Positions 57,534-60,981 of a stretch of DNA of 60,981 nt are shown in pieces (the first letter of the stretch is position 1; every line of letters begins with the position of its first letter). The stretch is from Frankiaceae bacterium (GTDB lineage: Bacteria > Actinomycetota > Actinomycetes > BP-191): the NCBI GenBank assembly GCA_030840645.1, contig JAVEEC010000123.1, positions 1 through 60,981 on the forward strand, read 5' to 3'. The position numbers and the translations under genes are program-made. The notes below the pieces were generated by a model that saw only the letters and a list, made by a program, of their open reading frames with translations, had not been told where the DNA came from and made no database searches.

Positions 57534-60298
57534 CAGAAGACTCCCGGTGCGTGACGCCTGCCGCGGCGTTCCAGCTCGTCGACGACCCGGCGCTCGATGC
57601 GTTCGACGACGGTGTCCACGATCTCCTCGATCTGCCAGCGGCCGAGCGCGGTGGGCACCTGCTCGACCCGCGTGACGGGCGCCGCGGCGTCGGCCTGGTC
57701 CGGGACCGCGCCGTCCGCGACCGATCGGTACAGCACCCGTTCGCCGTCGGTCGTCACGTGCGTTCCTCCCGTGACGAACGTATCCGTCATTCCCGGCGCG
57801 CGAAGGGGTTCCCGCGAACTCGTGGCGGCCGTTCCCGCGCCCGCGCGCCCGGCGAGCGTGCGGTGGATCACGTCGGCGGTCGCCGCGGCCAGGTCGGGCG
57901 CGGATCGGCCGGCGCCGCGCGGCGGCGCGACCCGGAGCGCGCGGCCCCGGAATGCGCGCGGCGCGAGCACCTGCGGCCCGGTCGGCTCGGGCGCGCTCGC
58001 GTCGTGTCCGACCGCGAAGGCCCGGGTAGCGGCGACCGGCGCGGCGTGCTCCTCGTACGCCCTGCCCCCGCGGGCGGCGGCGGGGTGGCTACCGGGACGG
58101 TGGAGCATCCGGCGCACCGCGACCGTTGGCGCGGCTGCACCCGGCGCCGCCGTCGCGGCCGTCGCCGCGAGGGCCGGGTCGAGGACGGAGCGCACCGAAC
58201 GTGCCATCCGCACCCCCGGCGGCCGGACCGAGGCGCCGTAGGCGCGATGCGGTACGGGTGCGCCTGGCGTTCCCGATGGTGCCGTCAACGGCTGCACCGC
58301 GAGGGCCATCGCCCGCCGGCGCAGCCGCGAGGTCGCAGCGGGAACGGCCGCGGTCGGGGTGGCGGTCGCCGGCTCGGGGGCGGCGTGCAGGTGGCGTACC
58401 GGCCGGCCGGTCGCGGCGGTCGGGGCGGTCGGGGCGGTCGGCGGCGTCGCGGCTGTCGAGGCCGGCGCGTGGCGCCAGGCGCGGGGTACGGGGCCCGCCG
58501 GGGCGGGTGTACCGAGCGTTCGGCGGATCCGCAACGGCTCCGGCGCCACGAGCGCGCGCCGCAGGGGGCGGTGCGTCGGTTCGGCGCCGGCCGGGTCCGG
58601 CACGGCCGGGTCGGTGACGAGCGACAACGCGCGGCGCAGCGGGGGAGTCGTCGTCGCGACCGGCGGTGGCGTGTGCGGGGAACCTGCCGGGACGAGGTGC
58701 TCGCCGGTCGGCGCCGCCGGCGTCGAGGGGGGTGCGGCCGGCGGTGGCGCGGCCTGTGGTGGCGCAGCAGCAGGCGTCGCGGGGCTGGTGGTCCCCGCGG
58801 CTGGCGAGGCGGCGGCCGGCGGCGTGGCGGTCCGGCTCGTGGTGGGCGGCGCGGTGTGCGGGGTCGGCGGTGCGGGCGGGTGCGCCGGCGCGGTGCGCGA
58901 GGTCGTGGTGGGCGAGGTCGTGGTGGGCGGCGTCGTGGTGTGCGGGGTTGCGACGGAAGCGGCGGGAGCGGGCGGGGTCGCCGTTCGCGCCGGGACGGCG
59001 GTCGGGGGGGCGGGGGTGCGCCGTACGGTCGGTGTCGCGACGGCGGCCGCGTTCGTCGCGCGGCGCAACGCCGCCCGCCGCCGCGCCAGCGTCGCCCCCG
59101 CGAACGTCGGCGCCGGCACCGTTGCCGCGCTCCGGGCCGGCGTGACCTGCTGCGGACCCGCCGTCGTTCCCGCCAACGGGGTCCGCAACGGGCTCGCCAG
59201 CGGACCCGTCACCGGACCCACCGGGCGAACGGCGCTGCTGGCCGCCGCCGCCCGGCCCGCGCCCGTCTCGCCGCGTGCCGGCCGACCCGCAGCCGCGTCG
59301 GTCGCGCCATCCACGGTGACGTCGCCTGCTGCCGCGCCGCCGGCCGCGCGGGCCCTCCGGCCGCTCAGTGCTGCTGTTGTCGGCGCGGCCGTTCGCGACG
59401 CCGCCGTCTCCGGCGGCTCCGCCCGACCCGCCGCCGGTACACCGCTGGTCGCAGCAGTCGGTGCGCGGCGGACATCGTCGTCCCGTCCCGTCGCGCTCGC
59501 GGGGGATGCGTTCGGGGCGGGTACGGCGGGCGGGGCGCTACGCGCCGGTGGCCGGGCCAGCCCCCGCAGAACGGGTCGGGGCAGCGCCGGGCGCGCACCG
59601 CGCGGTGGCGCGACAGCCTCCGCGACGCCAGGCGCCGCGCGTGGCGCTACGCCGGGCGTGACGCCGGGTGTCGCGGGGCTGCGATGTACGGGTACCGGCT
59701 GCGCCGGCTCGACGCGGGCCGCCGCGCGCGCGGTAGGTACAGGGGAGACGGTCCCGCCGGCACGGTGTGCCGGCGGCCGCGCGCGGCCGTCTCCCCGGGG
59801 AGGCCCCGGCGCGGGCGCCGGGGAGCGAGGTGCGTTGCCGCGTTCGCGGGCGCTCAGCATCGGACCGGCGGCGACGACGTCCTTCGGCCGCCGGACCGGA
59901 ACGGGGACGGGCGCCAGCGCGCCGATCGCGCTGCCGGGGCCGGGGCGTTCGCGAACGGCCTCGGGCCGGACGACGCGGCGCAGGCCGCGCGGGGCGCGGA
60001 TCGCGTCGGGAGCAACGGGTCCCACGACCTCGATGACCGACGCGCGCGGCCGCCACCAGCGCGGCGCCCGGACGGTCGCGTTCCGGCTGCCTGCGACCGC
60101 GACCGCCTCACCCGGCTGGACCGAACGCCGCACCGCCGCCGAGCGGCCGATGCCGACGGCGAAGCCGCTGATCGCGGCGGCGAGGTGCCCGATGGACGGT
60201 GTACCGGAACGGCCGGCAGGCACCGGCCGCAGCCCGTGGGCGCGACCGTGGACCTGGCGCCCGAGACGGGTGCGCGCCCCCTCGTCCTCGGCGTTCAC
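57533..60298 (-). CDS. Large disordered Ala/Pro/Thr/Arg-rich protein of the CIS operon
   Basis: This 921-residue protein is almost entirely low complexity: Ala/Pro/Arg-rich (1-400), Thr/Pro-rich (430-550) and Ala/Arg-rich (550-830). Only the C-terminal 75 residues look ordered, ending in an amphipathic helix IEEIVDTVVERIERRV (890-905). Short basic-hydrophobic motifs recur: RRRAALRRA (406), PLRRALSL (553), PLRRALVA (578), IRRTLGTP (591), RLRRRAMAL (658), VRRMLHRP (728) and IHRTLAGR (811). It overlaps the tube and LysM genes by GTGA and TGATG junctions, so it is a true member of the structural operon. It is too unlike known tape measures to call one; scaffold, cargo adaptor or tube-lumen filler are possibilities. 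Confidence 0.75.
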   Translation of the reverse strand: MNAEDEGARTRLGRQVHGRAHGLRPVPAGRSGTPSIGHLAAAISGFAVGIGRSAAVRRSVQPGEAVAVAGSRNATVRAPRWWRPRASVIEVVGPVAPDAIRAPRGLRRVVRPEAVRERPGPGSAIGALAPVPVPVRRPKDVVAAGPMLSARERGNAPRSPAPAPGPPRGDGRARPPAHRAGGTVSPVPTARAAARVEPAQPVPVHRSPATPGVTPGVAPRAAPGVAEAVAPPRGARPALPRPVLRGLARPPARSAPPAVPAPNASPASATGRDDDVRRAPTAATSGVPAAGRAEPPETAASRTAAPTTAALSGRRARAAGGAAAGDVTVDGATDAAAGRPARGETGAGRAAAASSAVRPVGPVTGPLASPLRTPLAGTTAGPQQVTPARSAATVPAPTFAGATLARRRAALRRATNAAAVATPTVRRTPAPPTAVPARTATPPAPAASVATPHTTTPPTTTSPTTTSRTAPAHPPAPPTPHTAPPTTSRTATPPAAASPAAGTTSPATPAAAPPQAAPPPAAPPSTPAAPTGEHLVPAGSPHTPPPVATTTPPLRRALSLVTDPAVPDPAGAEPTHRPLRRALVAPEPLRIRRTLGTPAPAGPVPRAWRHAPASTAATPPTAPTAPTAATGRPVRHLHAAPEPATATPTAAVPAATSRLRRRAMALAVQPLTAPSGTPGAPVPHRAYGASVRPPGVRMARSVRSVLDPALAATAATAAPGAAAPTVAVRRMLHRPGSHPAAARGGRAYEEHAAPVAATRAFAVGHDASAPEPTGPQVLAPRAFRGRALRVAPPRGAGRSAPDLAAATADVIHRTLAGRAGAGTAATSSREPLRAPGMTDTFVTGGTHVTTDGERVLYRSVADGAVPDQADAAAPVTRVEQVPTALGRWQIEEIVDTVVERIERRVVDELERRGRRHAPGVF

Positions 60299-60777
60299 CA
60301 CTTCTTCTTGCTGGTCGTCGTGAAGCCGTGGTGCGCGACCTCGACCTCCTCCTCGAGGGCGGTCGAGTCCTTCGCGGAGAGGCGCGGGCCGCTCCACCGG
60401 ACGGGGAACGGCGCGATGAGCGACCAGGAGCGCAGCGTGAGGCCCTGGTGGTCGACGACGGACACGGCGCCGGTCGGCCGTTTCAACGTGTTCTTGTTCG
60501 CCGCGAACCCCTCACCGGAGGACTCGCGCACCCACTGCATGAGGGCGTCGTCGTCGGTGACACCGCGCTTGAAGACGAGGTTCGGCCACGACATCCGGCC
60601 GGGGAACTTGTGGACGAAGCCGTTCTGGCCGCCCTCCTCGTACTTCTGCACGTCGACCGTCACCTCGAGCCCGCTGACCTCGAGGAAGAAGCCGATGGTC
60701 AACGTGTCGATCTTGAGCTGGAACCGGCTCGACAGAACGGGGTCGGTGCCCATGCCGGGAAGGTCAGGCCTGTTCAC
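60295..60777 (-). CDS. CIS tube protein (gp19/Afp1-Afp5-like)
   Basis: This 160-residue protein is of the phage-tail tube family TIGR02241/gp19: RFQLKIDTLTIGFFLEVSGL, KFPGRMSWPNLVFKRGVTDD and SWSLIAPFPVRWSGPRLSA. It forms rings of the inner tube or its baseplate-proximal layer. The GTG at 60777 is supported by GGGAGG six bases upstream. It overlaps the DUF6760 gene by 14 bases and the disordered-protein gene by four. Confidence 0.88.
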   Translation of the reverse strand: MNRPDLPGMGTDPVLSSRFQLKIDTLTIGFFLEVSGLEVTVDVQKYEEGGQNGFVHKFPGRMSWPNLVFKRGVTDDDALMQWVRESSGEGFAANKNTLKRPTGAVSVVDHQGLTLRSWSLIAPFPVRWSGPRLSAKDSTALEEEVEVAHHGFTTTSKKKW

Positions 60778-60937
60778 GGACCGCCTCCCACGCCTGGACG
60801 TTGAGGTTCGAGACGGCACGCAGGAGGCGGACGCGGTCCGCGTGCTCGAGGTCGAGCAGGTCGTCGAGCGGCCAGTGCAGGTGGTACGCGAGGAACGCGA
60901 CCTCCTGCCAGATCGCCTCGGGCGGGTACCGCAGCAT
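60764..60937 (-). CDS. Small DUF6760-like CIS protein
   Basis: This 57-residue frame starts at ATG 60937 and was read directly from the bases. It contains YPPEAIWQEVAFLAYHLHW and LDDLLDLEHADR. The AYHxHWxLDxLLDLEH pattern is characteristic of the small DUF6760 family found beside tube genes in CIS loci. Its role is unknown; a chaperone for the tube is possible. It ends 14 bases inside the tube gene. Confidence 0.75.
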   Translation of the reverse strand: MLRYPPEAIWQEVAFLAYHLHWPLDDLLDLEHADRVRLLRAVSNLNVQAWEAVREQA

Positions 60938-60939
60938 GG

Positions 60940-60981
60940 CTACCTGCTCGTGGCGCCGATCTCCTCGATCTGCGCCCGCCG
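60940..60981 (-). CDS. C-terminal end of a further CIS gene, cut by the window edge
   Basis: The last 13 codons of a leftward frame (ending RRAQIEEIGATSR then TAG) run off the window. The stop lies two bases before the DUF6760 ATG, consistent with the tight packing of the operon. The product cannot be identified from this fragment; by order it should be another tube, sheath or chaperone gene. Confidence 0.45.
   Translation of the reverse strand, partial: RRAQIEEIGATSR

Noticed and set aside
57533..60298. Tape-measure assignment for the disordered protein
   Set aside because: It lacks the long helical and hydrophobic character of tape-measure proteins and lies between tube and LysM genes rather than after the baseplate genes; left as unknown.
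38077..60981. Prophage or tailed phage remnant
   Set aside because: No capsid, portal, terminase, integrase or attachment sites are present, while DUF4255, the AAA+ ATPase, LysM tube protein and DUF4157 cargo are specific to contractile injection systems.

Overview
The window is very GC-rich, has dense short-overlap operons (GTGA, ATGA and TGATG junctions) and many GTG starts. It carries families typical of Actinomycetota: DUF222-HNH, DUF3105, PASTA, zinc-ribbon membrane proteins, and NlpC/P60 fused to a lytic transglycosylase domain. It is a chromosomal segment of a high-GC actinobacterium; genus cannot be read from it. No rRNA, tRNA or CRISPR was seen, and no gene-free stretch exceeds 300 bases.

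Region 1 (1-21.3 kb) looks like a peptide and amino-acid salvage region. It has a branched-chain-amino-acid-type ABC permease/ATPase fusion, two small membrane proteins, an M20 peptidase, a GNAT protein, a prolidase-like amidohydrolase, an M19-like dipeptidase and a D-aminoacylase-like amidohydrolase. It also has two secreted S15/CocE-like hydrolases, a Liv-type binding lipoprotein, a DUF3105 lipoprotein with a class-A-beta-lactamase-like serine hydrolase, an S9 peptidase, an alpha/beta hydrolase, a PucR-type regulator and a GlcD-type FAD oxidase. A perfect inverted repeat between the PucR gene and the divergent hydrolase operon is a good operator candidate.

Region 2 (21.3-31.8 kb) encodes envelope proteins. 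Four carry zinc ribbons plus membrane segments; one of these adds PASTA and NPCBM-like domains and another an RDD domain. The others are a VWA-SGNH fusion, a lipase-like lipoprotein and a membrane-anchored cell-wall lytic enzyme.

Region 3 (31.8-61 kb) is a contractile injection system (CIS) locus in three blocks. The structural operon runs leftward from beyond the right edge to 51.5 kb: DUF6760 protein, tube, a 921-residue disordered protein, LysM tube/baseplate protein, VgrG-like spike, gp25, baseplate J-like protein, tail protein I-like protein, and a tail-anchored zinc-ribbon protein. A divergent centre at 38 kb encodes the AAA+ ATPase leftward and, rightward, the DUF4255 tail terminator followed by three large paralogous membrane proteins with cytoplasmic Ig-like heads and long extracellular repeat regions (754, 841 and 2,113 residues). 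Left of the ATPase are two probable cargo genes, a cytidine-deaminase-fold protein and a DUF4157 protein, followed by a YbjN-fold protein that may be a chaperone.

The most interesting observation is that the deaminase and the DUF4157 protein, otherwise unrelated, share an N-terminal leader of about 50 residues, a candidate CIS loading signal. Sheath, tape measure and a separate PAAR tip are not in the window; the first two may lie beyond the right edge.
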